A stretch of DNA of 50,822 bases from Salinivirgaceae bacterium (GTDB lineage: Bacteria; Bacteroidota; Bacteroidia; Bacteroidales; SZUA-534). The notes under the pieces were generated by a model. That model made no database searches and was not told where the DNA came from. It worked only from the letters and a program-made list of their open reading frames with translations. The translations under genes and the position numbers were made by a program. This document shows, in pieces, positions 19,387 through 27,993 of this stretch. Where the stretch lies: positions 1 through 50,822 of the forward strand of contig JAUXEM010000005.1 in assembly GCA_030620515.1 (NCBI GenBank). Direction: 5' to 3'. The stretch's first letter is position 1, and each line of letters starts with the position of its first letter.

Positions 19387-20226
19387 ATGAATTTAACAAT
19401 TATAGGACTAGGTTTAATAGGTGGTTCAATGGCTATTGATCTTAGAAAAAGAGAGTTTGTTGACCATATTATTGGCGTAGATAATAATAAAATTAATGCC
19501 AATGCAGCTTTAAGTATTGGTTTGGTCGATGAGCTTTGTAAATTGGAAGAAGCAGTTAAAAAAGCCGATGTAATAATTATTGCTACACCTGTTGATGGAG
19601 CAAAAAAAACCTTACCAAAGGTATTAGATATGATTGATAATCAGATTGTAACTGATACTTGCTCTACAAAAGCTGGCATACATGAGTTAGTAAAATATCA
19701 TCCTAAACGAAAGCAATATGTAGCTGGTCACCCAATGGCTGGTACAGAACATTCTGGACCTTGGGCAGCAATATCTGGACTTTTCGATGGAAAAGCTACA
19801 ATATTATGCGATACCGAAGAAAGTGATATTAGAGCCGTTGCTCAAGTTCGTAGAATTTACGACACCTTGAATATGCGAGTAGTATTTATGAACAGTAGTA
19901 GTCACGATGTACATGCTGCCTATGTTTCACATATCTCACACCTAAGTTCTTTTGCTTTGGCTTTAACAGTATTAGAGAAAGAAAAAAACGAAAAGCATAT
20001 ATTTGACTTAGCTAGTGGTGGATTCGATTCATCGGTTCGTTTAGCTAAAAGTTCAGCAGATATGTGGACACCTATTTTTGAACAAAACAAAGAGAATATA
20101 CTTACTGTTTTAGATACTTATATTGATAAACTAAACTGTTTCAGAAAGCATATTGAATCCGATGAATCGGAAAAAGTATCTGATTTAATTAAAAAATCGA
20201 ATAAAATTAAAAGAGTTTTACAATAA
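19387..20226 (+). CDS. tyrA: Prephenate dehydrogenase
   Basis: 279 aa; LTIIGLGLIGGSMAIDLRK, GHPMAGTEHSGP, SHISHLSSFALA. Confidence 0.92.
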   Translation: MNLTIIGLGLIGGSMAIDLRKREFVDHIIGVDNNKINANAALSIGLVDELCKLEEAVKKADVIIIATPVDGAKKTLPKVLDMIDNQIVTDTCSTKAGIHELVKYHPKRKQYVAGHPMAGTEHSGPWAAISGLFDGKATILCDTEESDIRAVAQVRRIYDTLNMRVVFMNSSSHDVHAAYVSHISHLSSFALALTVLEKEKNEKHIFDLASGGFDSSVRLAKSSADMWTPIFEQNKENILTVLDTYIDKLNCFRKHIESDESEKVSDLIKKSNKIKRVLQ

Positions 20227-20242
20227 ATAAGCTATTACTACT

Positions 20243-21331
20243 ATGAATTCAATCTTAAAAAAACCATTCGAGGGCTGGAATCTGGAAAAAGCAGAACGTC
20301 CTTTAATTATCGCTGGCCCTTGTAGTGCCGAATCTGAAGAGCAAATAATGACAACTGCACGACAGTTGAAAAACATGAACGTAAGTCTTTTTAGGGCAGG
20401 TATATGGAAACCTCGTACTCGTCCTAATTCTTTTGAAGGAGTAGGTTCTATTGGTTTAGAGTGGCTAAAAACTGTTCAGAAAGAACTGAACATGAAAGTT
20501 GCGACCGAAGTTGCCAATGTAAAACACGTTTATGAAGCATTGCGTTATGGTGTAGATGTAATTTGGATAGGAGCCCGTACTTCGGCAAATCCTTTTGCCA
20601 TGCAAGAAATTGCCGATGCCTTAAAAGGAGTTGACCTACCAGTATTTATTAAAAACCCGGTAAATCCTGATGTGGAGCTTTGGATAGGAGCAATTGAACG
20701 AATTATGGGAGCAGGTATATCTAAAGTGGGAGCAATACACCGTGGATTCTCTACTTTTGATAAAACCAGATATCGTAACACGCCGCAATGGCAATTGCCA
20801 ATTGAGCTACGTCAGAAAATGCCTCATATACCAATGATATGCGACCCTAGTCATATTGCAGGACGTAGAGATATACTTCAAGAAATATCGCAAAAAGCAC
20901 TCGACCTTAATTTCGATGGCTTAATTATTGAAACGCATTGCAACCCCGATAAAGCCTGGAGCGATGCTAAACAGCAAATTACGCCAGTTGAATTGGATAA
21001 ATTAATAGCTAAGCTGGTACTTCGTCATCGAGTATCGGATAATAACTCTTTTATTGAGACTTTAGAAGATTTAAGGGTACAGATTGATAAGTATGACGAT
21101 GAACTTCTAAATATAATAGAAGAACGAATGAAAATTGCCGAGACCATTGGTAAATTCAAGAAAGAGAATAATATTACTATTCTGCAACCTGACAGATGGC
21201 AAGAGATTCTGAATAAAACCCTTCAAAAAGGAGAAAATAGAGAACTTAGTATTGACTTTATTAATACGCTATTTAAGGCAATTCACCAGGAATCAATTAA
21301 TAAGCAAACTAAAATTATGAACGACGATTAA
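20243..21331 (+). CDS. Bifunctional DAHP synthase / chorismate mutase (AroG-like + type II CM)
   Basis: 362 aa; IAGPCSAESEEQ, RAGIWKPRTRPNSFEG, CDPSHIAGRRD; C-terminal CM (LEDLRVQIDKYDDELLNIIEERMKIAETIGKFKKENNI). Confidence 0.93.
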   Translation: MNSILKKPFEGWNLEKAERPLIIAGPCSAESEEQIMTTARQLKNMNVSLFRAGIWKPRTRPNSFEGVGSIGLEWLKTVQKELNMKVATEVANVKHVYEALRYGVDVIWIGARTSANPFAMQEIADALKGVDLPVFIKNPVNPDVELWIGAIERIMGAGISKVGAIHRGFSTFDKTRYRNTPQWQLPIELRQKMPHIPMICDPSHIAGRRDILQEISQKALDLNFDGLIIETHCNPDKAWSDAKQQITPVELDKLIAKLVLRHRVSDNNSFIETLEDLRVQIDKYDDELLNIIEERMKIAETIGKFKKENNITILQPDRWQEILNKTLQKGENRELSIDFINTLFKAIHQESINKQTKIMNDD

Positions 21332-21340
21332 TTAGTAGGC

Positions 21341-21406
21341 AGTATTCAGTCTGCAGTTCTATTTATACAATTTTCACTGTGGACTGAGAACTGAAGACTG
21401 AGTACT
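21341..21406. repeat. Imperfect inverted repeat in the aroG/CM-aroB gap
   Basis: AGTATTCAGTCTGCAGTTCT (21341-21360) vs AGAACTGAAGACTGAGTACT (21387-21406): 18/20 complementary, 26-nt loop. Confidence 0.7.
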
Positions 21407-21458
21407 ATCATATTATCTTTTTTCATACTTTAGCAATATATCCACACAATTAACAATT

Positions 21459-22478
21459 ATGCAGCAATTAGGCATTAAGGGTTCTGTTTCCGATTCCCTA
21501 CTATTGGTTGGCGAAGATTTTAAACAATATAAGAAATACCTTCCCAATAAACAGATTATTGTTATTATCGACAATAAGGTAAATAAACTATATGGAGAGT
21601 ATTTTTCCGATTACCAGATAATTGAAATTGGACAAACAGAAAATATAAAAAATATAGACAGCGTTTCATCAATTTTGGAACAATTACTAAGCTACAAAGC
21701 TGACCGCAGCACCTTTGTTTTAGCCGTTGGTGGTGGTATTGTTTGCGATATTGCTGGTTTTGTTGCTTCAATATATTTACGAGGAATTGATTTTGCTTTT
21801 ATTTCTACCACCTTACTATCGCAGGTTGATGCCAGTGTTGGTGGTAAGAATGGGGTTAATTTTCTGGGTTTCAAAAATATGCTTGGTGTTTTTAATCAAC
21901 CAAAATTTGTAATATGCGACCCTAAAATGCTAGAAACACTTGACGTAGAGGATTTAAACTGTGGTTTTGCCGAAATAGTAAAGCATACTTTAGTTGCCGA
22001 TGCTAATATGTTTTCTTATTTGGAGAACAATTCAAGCAAAGCATTAAGCTTAGATAGCCAAGTAATTGAAAAACTTGTATTTAACTCTGTTAATATTAAA
22101 GCTGATATTGTTAATAGAGATGAAAAAGAAAAAGGAGAACGCCGGAAATTAAATCTTGGACATACCTTTGGACATGCAGTTGAAAAAACACTAAAACTTG
22201 CCCATGGTAATGCTGTTAGTATTGGCTTGGTAGTAGCTGCTAAGCTCTCCTTAAATAGGGGATTGTTATCTGAAAAGGATTATAATAGGATTATTACCTT
22301 ATTAAAAGCTTTGGATTTACCCGTTAGTATTGATTCGGATAAAGAAGCTATTATATCTGCCTTAGATATGGACAAAAAGCGTGAAGGAAATGCTATTCAC
22401 TTTGTTCTTATGGAAGGAATTGGCAAGGTTCGCATTGAAGAAATATCTTTAGACGAATTGAAAGCTGTAGAACTTTAA
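21459..22478 (+). CDS. aroB: 3-dehydroquinate synthase
   Basis: 339 aa; VLAVGGGIVCDIAGFVASIYLRGIDF, STTLLSQVDASVGGKNGVN, LNLGHTFGHAVE. Confidence 0.95.
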   Translation: MQQLGIKGSVSDSLLLVGEDFKQYKKYLPNKQIIVIIDNKVNKLYGEYFSDYQIIEIGQTENIKNIDSVSSILEQLLSYKADRSTFVLAVGGGIVCDIAGFVASIYLRGIDFAFISTTLLSQVDASVGGKNGVNFLGFKNMLGVFNQPKFVICDPKMLETLDVEDLNCGFAEIVKHTLVADANMFSYLENNSSKALSLDSQVIEKLVFNSVNIKADIVNRDEKEKGERRKLNLGHTFGHAVEKTLKLAHGNAVSIGLVVAAKLSLNRGLLSEKDYNRIITLLKALDLPVSIDSDKEAIISALDMDKKREGNAIHFVLMEGIGKVRIEEISLDELKAVEL

Positions 22479-22622
22479 TAATAAGTAATGAGATATTAGT
22501 ATTGAGTATTTAGAAAAAAAACATTTCACTACCAATAGATTGATTTCAAAGATAATAGGCTTATAGTCGATAAAAATTAAAAATACGAATAGAATAAAAC
22601 AATTTGACAAAAATATTTATAT

Positions 22623-23252
22623 ATGCTATGTAGAGCTATTGCTGAAAAAGGTCTTGAGAATATACTAAAGAGTATTGAAGGAGCTGAAATGGCTGAGATT
22701 CGTATCGAAGAAACTGGATTAACTGCAAATGAGGTTTCTAAACTATTCTCTAGTCACCATAATTTATTAGCTACTTGTCGTCCCGTTGGTAAGAGTGATT
22801 CAGATCGTTTAGTTTTATTAAAAGCTGCCATTGACGCTGGCGCAAAATGGGTTGACATTGAAATAGAATCGGAGCAATCATATACCAATGAACTGGTACC
22901 TTATGCCAAATTAAAAAACTGTAAAGTAATAATATCTTATCATAATTACGACTTAACACCTGACACTGACAAGTTGAACGGCATTGTGGAAGATGCATTA
23001 AAACAAGGAGCTGATATAGTTAAGCTTGCTTGCAAAGTTAATAACCCAACAGATAATGCTAGGTTGGTAGCCTTATATACCAATAAGATACCTATAGTGT
23101 CTTTAGGTATGGGAGAATTAGGAATGATTACTCGCATAGCAGCATTAAAAATGGGAGCACCCTTTACTTTTGTTAGGGGAAATAATATTAGAGAAACAGC
23201 TCCTGGTCAATTAAGTGAGAATGAAATTAATGATATTTTAAAGTATTTATAA
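22623..23252 (+). CDS. aroD: Type I 3-dehydroquinate dehydratase
   Basis: 209 aa; MAEIRIEE, WVDIEIES, VIISYHNYD, DIVKLACKVNN, GAPFTFVRG. Confidence 0.9.
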   Translation: MLCRAIAEKGLENILKSIEGAEMAEIRIEETGLTANEVSKLFSSHHNLLATCRPVGKSDSDRLVLLKAAIDAGAKWVDIEIESEQSYTNELVPYAKLKNCKVIISYHNYDLTPDTDKLNGIVEDALKQGADIVKLACKVNNPTDNARLVALYTNKIPIVSLGMGELGMITRIAALKMGAPFTFVRGNNIRETAPGQLSENEINDILKYL

Positions 23253-23281
23253 CCAGTACAATAAAGCTATTACTTAAATAT

Positions 23282-24535
23282 ATGATTAAAGAAATATTTC
23301 CATCATCAATAAACGGAGAAGTACTTGCTCCGGCATCAAAAAGTTTTATGCAACGTGCTATCGCCTTGGCAGTAATGACCAATAGTAGCACAAAAATACT
23401 TAATCCTAGTTATTGCGACGATGCAAAGGCAGGCCTCAATATAGCTCGCAATTTTGGTTATACAGTAACTGAAAATAAAGACTCAGTGCTTATTGAAAAG
23501 GGCAACTTTACTTTTCCCAATGAGATATTTTGTGGTGAATCAGGTTTAGCCATAAGGCTTTTTGCGCCTATTGCAGCTTTGGCAAACAAACCAGTAAGGT
23601 TAGTTGCCGAGGGCTCCTTATTGAATAGACCTGCAGAATTCATGGAAAGTACCTTTAAGCAACTTGGTATTGAATTTGAAACAAGCAATGGTTTTCCGCC
23701 AATAATGGTGCAAGGACCATTTTCTAGCCAATTTGCCGAAGTAAATGGCTCTATTAGCTCACAGTTTCTTTCAGGCTTATTAATTGCTCTGCCAAAAAGC
23801 AATTTATCTACTACGCTAAAAGTGAATCAGTTAATGAGTGTACCTTATGTTGAAATGACTTTAGCTGCTATTAAATCATTTGGAGGTAAGATTGAGCACA
23901 ACAGCGATTATTCGGAATTTACAATTGAAGGAAATCAGGAATACAAGGCTGGTGAATATTTTATTGAGGGCGATTGGAGTGGAGCTGCTGGATTACTTGT
24001 GGCAGGAGCAATAGGTGGTGAAATTACAGTAAATAGATTAAGTACTAATTCAACACAAGCTGATATGGCTATTTTAAAGGCTATTGAGCAAACGGGTGCT
24101 TTAATTGAGAAAACTGCTAATTCTGTGAAAATCACTAAACCCAAAGTATTGAAACCTTTTGTTTTCGATGCACTTCATTGTCCCGATTTATTTCCGGTTT
24201 TAACCGCATTGGCTGCAAATTGCGATGGTATATCTCAGATTAATGGAGTACACAGACTTACTCATAAAGAGAGTGATAGGGGGCTTGTGTTAAAGCAAGA
24301 GTTTAATAAAATTGGAATACATATTGAGTTTGAACAAGATGAAATGATTATACATGGTGGAAGCATTCAAGGAGCAGAAGTATTTGCTCACAACGACCAT
24401 CGTATTGCTATGGCATTAACTTTGGCAGCTTTAAATTCTGAAAATAAAATAACAATAACAGGAGCAGAGAGCGTAAACAAAACTTACACAGAGTTTTATA
24501 ACGATATACAATCATTAGGCGTGAAAGTTAATTAA
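23282..24535 (+). CDS. aroA: 3-phosphoshikimate 1-carboxyvinyltransferase (EPSP synthase)
   Basis: 417 aa; APASKSFMQRAIALA, GESGLAIRLFAPIAAL, SSQFLSGLLIALP, DHRIAMALTLAAL. Confidence 0.94.
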   Translation: MIKEIFPSSINGEVLAPASKSFMQRAIALAVMTNSSTKILNPSYCDDAKAGLNIARNFGYTVTENKDSVLIEKGNFTFPNEIFCGESGLAIRLFAPIAALANKPVRLVAEGSLLNRPAEFMESTFKQLGIEFETSNGFPPIMVQGPFSSQFAEVNGSISSQFLSGLLIALPKSNLSTTLKVNQLMSVPYVEMTLAAIKSFGGKIEHNSDYSEFTIEGNQEYKAGEYFIEGDWSGAAGLLVAGAIGGEITVNRLSTNSTQADMAILKAIEQTGALIEKTANSVKITKPKVLKPFVFDALHCPDLFPVLTALAANCDGISQINGVHRLTHKESDRGLVLKQEFNKIGIHIEFEQDEMIIHGGSIQGAEVFAHNDHRIAMALTLAALNSENKITITGAESVNKTYTEFYNDIQSLGVKVN

Positions 24536-24608
24536 TTACAATTTTCATTGTAAATTACCAGTCCGAAATAATCAGGTGAGGACATTACTAATTAATAATT
24601 AAAAAAAC

Positions 24609-25601
24609 ATGAATTCTTTCGGTAGATTATTTAAAACACAAATATTTGGTGAATCACACGGAATGGGTGCCGGTATTGTTATAGATGGCTGTCCGGCAGG
24701 AATACCAATAACAGAAGAAACGTTTGAAGCAGACCTCTCAAGACGGCGTGCTGGTGCAAAAGGAACAACTCCCAGAAAAGAAGCCGACCTACCAGAAATA
24801 ATGAGCGGAGTATTCGAAGGAAAAACAACAGGAGCTCCAATAACAATATTTTTTCGTAACATGAATACTCGCTCAGGCGATTATGCAAATTTAGTGGCAT
24901 CGCCACGCCCTGGGCATGCTGACTATACCGGAAGAGTTAAGTATGGAGGTTTTAATGACTATCGTGGTGGTGGACACTTTTCTGCTCGATTAACTGTTGG
25001 TGTGGTTGCTGCAGGAGTTGTAGCTAAACAAATACTTAAAAATGTTGAAATTACTGCTAAGCTTACCGAGGCTGGTGGATCAACTAATATTGAACATGCT
25101 GTAGAAAAAGCTATGGAAAATCTTAATTCCATTGGTGGTATAGTTGAATGTACGGTGAAAGGCATTCCGGTTGGATTAGGTGAACCTTTTTGGGATTCTG
25201 TAGAATCAGTATTAAGTCATGCTGTATTTGCCATACCTGCAATTAAAGGCATTGAATTTGGTAGCGGTTTTCAAGGCTCCAGAATGACCGGATTAGAAAA
25301 TAATGACAATATTATTGATGCGAATGGTAAAACAGAAACCAACCACGCTGGTGGTATTAATGGTGGTATTACAAATGGTAACGATATTGTATTTAGAATA
25401 GCAGTGAAACCTACATCAAGCATATCTATCGCGCAACAAACAATGAACTTTGAAAAAGGGAAAGTAGATGAACTTGTTATTCAAGGACGACACGATGCTT
25501 GTGTTGCTTTACGTGTTCCTCCAATTTTAGAGGCTATTACTGCCATAACCTTAACCGATTTAATGTTATTGGAGCAGAAAGCTTCACGGGTGTATGAGTA
25601 A
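24609..25601 (+). CDS. aroC: Chorismate synthase
   Basis: 330 aa; FGESHGMGAGIVIDGCPAGI, RRRAGAKGTTPRKE, RPGHADYTGRVKYGGFNDYRGGGHFSARLT, RHDACVALRVPP. Confidence 0.97.
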   Translation: MNSFGRLFKTQIFGESHGMGAGIVIDGCPAGIPITEETFEADLSRRRAGAKGTTPRKEADLPEIMSGVFEGKTTGAPITIFFRNMNTRSGDYANLVASPRPGHADYTGRVKYGGFNDYRGGGHFSARLTVGVVAAGVVAKQILKNVEITAKLTEAGGSTNIEHAVEKAMENLNSIGGIVECTVKGIPVGLGEPFWDSVESVLSHAVFAIPAIKGIEFGSGFQGSRMTGLENNDNIIDANGKTETNHAGGINGGITNGNDIVFRIAVKPTSSISIAQQTMNFEKGKVDELVIQGRHDACVALRVPPILEAITAITLTDLMLLEQKASRVYE

Positions 25602-25617
25602 ACAATAGATAGTTATA

Positions 25618-25640
25618 CCTGCCTGCAGTAGGCAGGTTTT
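25618..25640 (+). terminator. CCTGCCT-GCAGT-AGGCAGG hairpin + TTTT after aroC
   Basis: 7-bp perfect stem followed by TTTT; also a member of the CCTGCC hairpin repeat family. Confidence 0.5.
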
Positions 25641-25680
25641 GAGATTACGAGAAAAACGGGACAAGTAATGAGCTCGCACT

Positions 25681-25723
25681 GTCTGCCGCCAGGCAGGCGG
25701 TCTTATTCGGGCAGGTAGTGAGA
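25681..25723 (-). repeat. Interspersed repeat (copy of 5343-5389 family, inverted)
   Basis: Reverse complement TCTCACTACCTGCCCGAATAAGACCGCCTGCCTGGCGGCAGAC aligns to 5343-5389. Confidence 0.75.
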
Positions 25724-25852
25724 TAAAATATAATACCTTAACATACAGAATGTTGTACTGAATATCATTTCATTTACAATGCGCACATTATCAACCATAT
25801 ACAAACTATTAGCGAACCATTGAAATTCTATATTCTAACTTCTGTATCCCAT

Positions 25853-27280
25853 TTACACTAAAGAGAGCTTAACCATATTGGTCTGTCCCTTTTTATTTAA
25901 AGGGATGCTACCCACGTGCACAACGAGTTCATCGTCATTAATATAGTTTTGTTCCCTTAAAGCTTTTATAGTATGCTCAATTGCATCGTTTGTAAAAACA
26001 AACTCTTTACTATGAAATACTGTAACTCCCCACATTAATGACATTTGTCGTAAAAGCCCCTTGTTTGGAGTAAAGGCATAAATATTTGCTGCAGGACGAT
26101 GACTCGAAATTTTTGATGCCGTAGCTCCTGAGTATGTAAGAACAATAATAGATTTAGCACTGGCTTGTCTGGCCATGGTACAGCTACTTGCACAAGTGGA
26201 GTCAGGTATAAAAGTTTGATTCATTACTGATGGTTCGTGAACGCGATAGTACTTATAGCCATTCTCTTCTGTATATAAAATAATATCGTTCATTGCCTTA
26301 ATAACCTCAATAGGATATTTTCCGACACTTGTTTCACCACTTAGCATTAATGCGCTTGCACCATCAATAACAGCATTAGCTACATCATTTGCCTCAGCTC
26401 GTGTAGGAGAAAAGTTTGTAATCATGCTCTCCATCATTTGAGTAGCAATAATAACTGGTTTAGCATATTTAATGCATTTCTCTACAATCATTTTTTGCAT
26501 TAAAGGAACCTGCTTAAAAGGCAGCTCTACGCCTAAATCACCCCGCGCTACCATAATACCATCGGCAACATCAATAATATTATCAATTTCATTTAAAGCC
26601 TCAGGTTTTTCAATTTTTGCAATTACCCTTGTATGCTTTTTATGCTTCTTTACAATGTCTTTTAAATCAGCTATATCTATAACCGATCGAACAAAAGATA
26701 AGGCTAACCAATCCACATTGTGTTCTAAAGCAAAATGGGCATCTTTTAAATCTTTTTCAGTTAAACTTGGTAAGGATATTTTAGTACTTGGCAGATTCAC
26801 ACCTTTTTTAGATGATAAAACTCCGCCATGAATTACTTTTGCTTTTACAGTACTCTTCTTATCAGTATAAGTAGCTTCTAATTTTATTTTACCATCATCA
26901 ATAAGTATTAAATCGCCAATATTCACATCTTCAGGAAACTTCTGATAGCTCATATATACCTGTTCAGTAGTACCAATGCATTCTTTATTTACAAAAGCTA
27001 TTTCATGATCTGGTTCAAGTATAATTCCATCATTCTCAATTTCACCAACTCTAAGCTTGGGACCTTGTAAGTCGGCAAGTATTGCAATATGCGTATTAAG
27101 TTCTTCGTTTAGGGCTAAAATATTAGCTATTACTTCTAAATGGTCGCTATGTTTACCGTGTGAAAAGTTCAATCTACATACATTAACTCCTGCTAAAATT
27201 AGCTCACGTAATTTTTCTTTCGATGCCGTTGCAGGTCCTATGGTAGCAACAATTTTAGTTCGTGCGTTTTTAATATCCAT
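25853..27280 (-). CDS. pyk: Pyruvate kinase
   Basis: 475 aa; TKIVATIGPATASKEKLRELI, CRLNFSHG, LADLQGPKLRVG, MVARGDLGVELP, TQMMESMI, TRAEANDVANAVIDG. Confidence 0.97.
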   Translation of the reverse strand: MDIKNARTKIVATIGPATASKEKLRELILAGVNVCRLNFSHGKHSDHLEVIANILALNEELNTHIAILADLQGPKLRVGEIENDGIILEPDHEIAFVNKECIGTTEQVYMSYQKFPEDVNIGDLILIDDGKIKLEATYTDKKSTVKAKVIHGGVLSSKKGVNLPSTKISLPSLTEKDLKDAHFALEHNVDWLALSFVRSVIDIADLKDIVKKHKKHTRVIAKIEKPEALNEIDNIIDVADGIMVARGDLGVELPFKQVPLMQKMIVEKCIKYAKPVIIATQMMESMITNFSPTRAEANDVANAVIDGASALMLSGETSVGKYPIEVIKAMNDIILYTEENGYKYYRVHEPSVMNQTFIPDSTCASSCTMARQASAKSIIVLTYSGATASKISSHRPAANIYAFTPNKGLLRQMSLMWGVTVFHSKEFVFTNDAIEHTIKALREQNYINDDELVVHVGSIPLNKKGQTNMVKLSLV

Positions 27281-27786
27281 AATTGAAGTATTGAGTTTAA
27301 TTCCTAAATTTCGTAATTAATGACGAGACATTAGCGATAGTTGCTTGAAAAGTTAGTGTGCAGAATCTATTTTATATTATCTTTAATTTGCTAGACACCT
27401 TGATTCCGCAACTATTAAAGTTAACTGTTTGATAGTCACGGCACTCGTTTTATTATCACAAACTCCTATTAATAAGCGGCTTACATTGCGACTTGCGAAT
27501 TTTAGGAGACAAAAAATATGCATAAGAAAGATTTGTATAATAAATGACACCATTGATTAATGTCTATTTACTAATTTAGAATCAAAATACAGAGAAAATA
27601 ATTTCAGTTGAAAACTAAATGCAAAACTCAGAAAATACTATTTATTCGGAATTAGTGGTTAAAGGAACAGCTGAAACTGTTATAATGAATACAGACGTAG
27701 TTTATTCTATAAATGATGGCTTTAGTAACACAAAAGGTAAGTTTATTCATAGAAAAACACTTTAGTAGTAAACAATATATTTTATA

Positions 27787-27990
27787 ATGCGTACTGTAAT
27801 AAACTGTTTAAGTTTTGTTTTAAGAGAATATTATGATGTATTTTTAAGAAAGACCAAGGCATTTTTGAGACACATAGCATCGTTACGTGGAGAAAAAATA
27901 ACGATGATATTTCAAAAAAGACGCATAATAGAACTAAAGCCTGCCGGCGAGGCAGGGATAAAATTTAAACAGTTTCTAAATAAAAATTAG
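27787..27990 (+). pseudogene. Short ORF resembling the C-terminal tail of a GT2 glycosyltransferase; possible gene remnant
   Basis: 67 aa; YYDVFLRKTKAFLRHIASLRGEKITMIFQKRRII pattern; PAGEAG encoded by a CCTGCC-GGCGA-GGCAGG repeat hairpin. Confidence 0.25.
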
Positions 27991-27993
27991 ATT

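Noticed and set aside
24555-24583. Fourth copy of the CCTGTCCGAATAAGTCAG repeat
   Set aside because: Only partial, gapped similarity (CCAGTCCGAAATAATCAG); mentioned as possible but not annotated as a feature.
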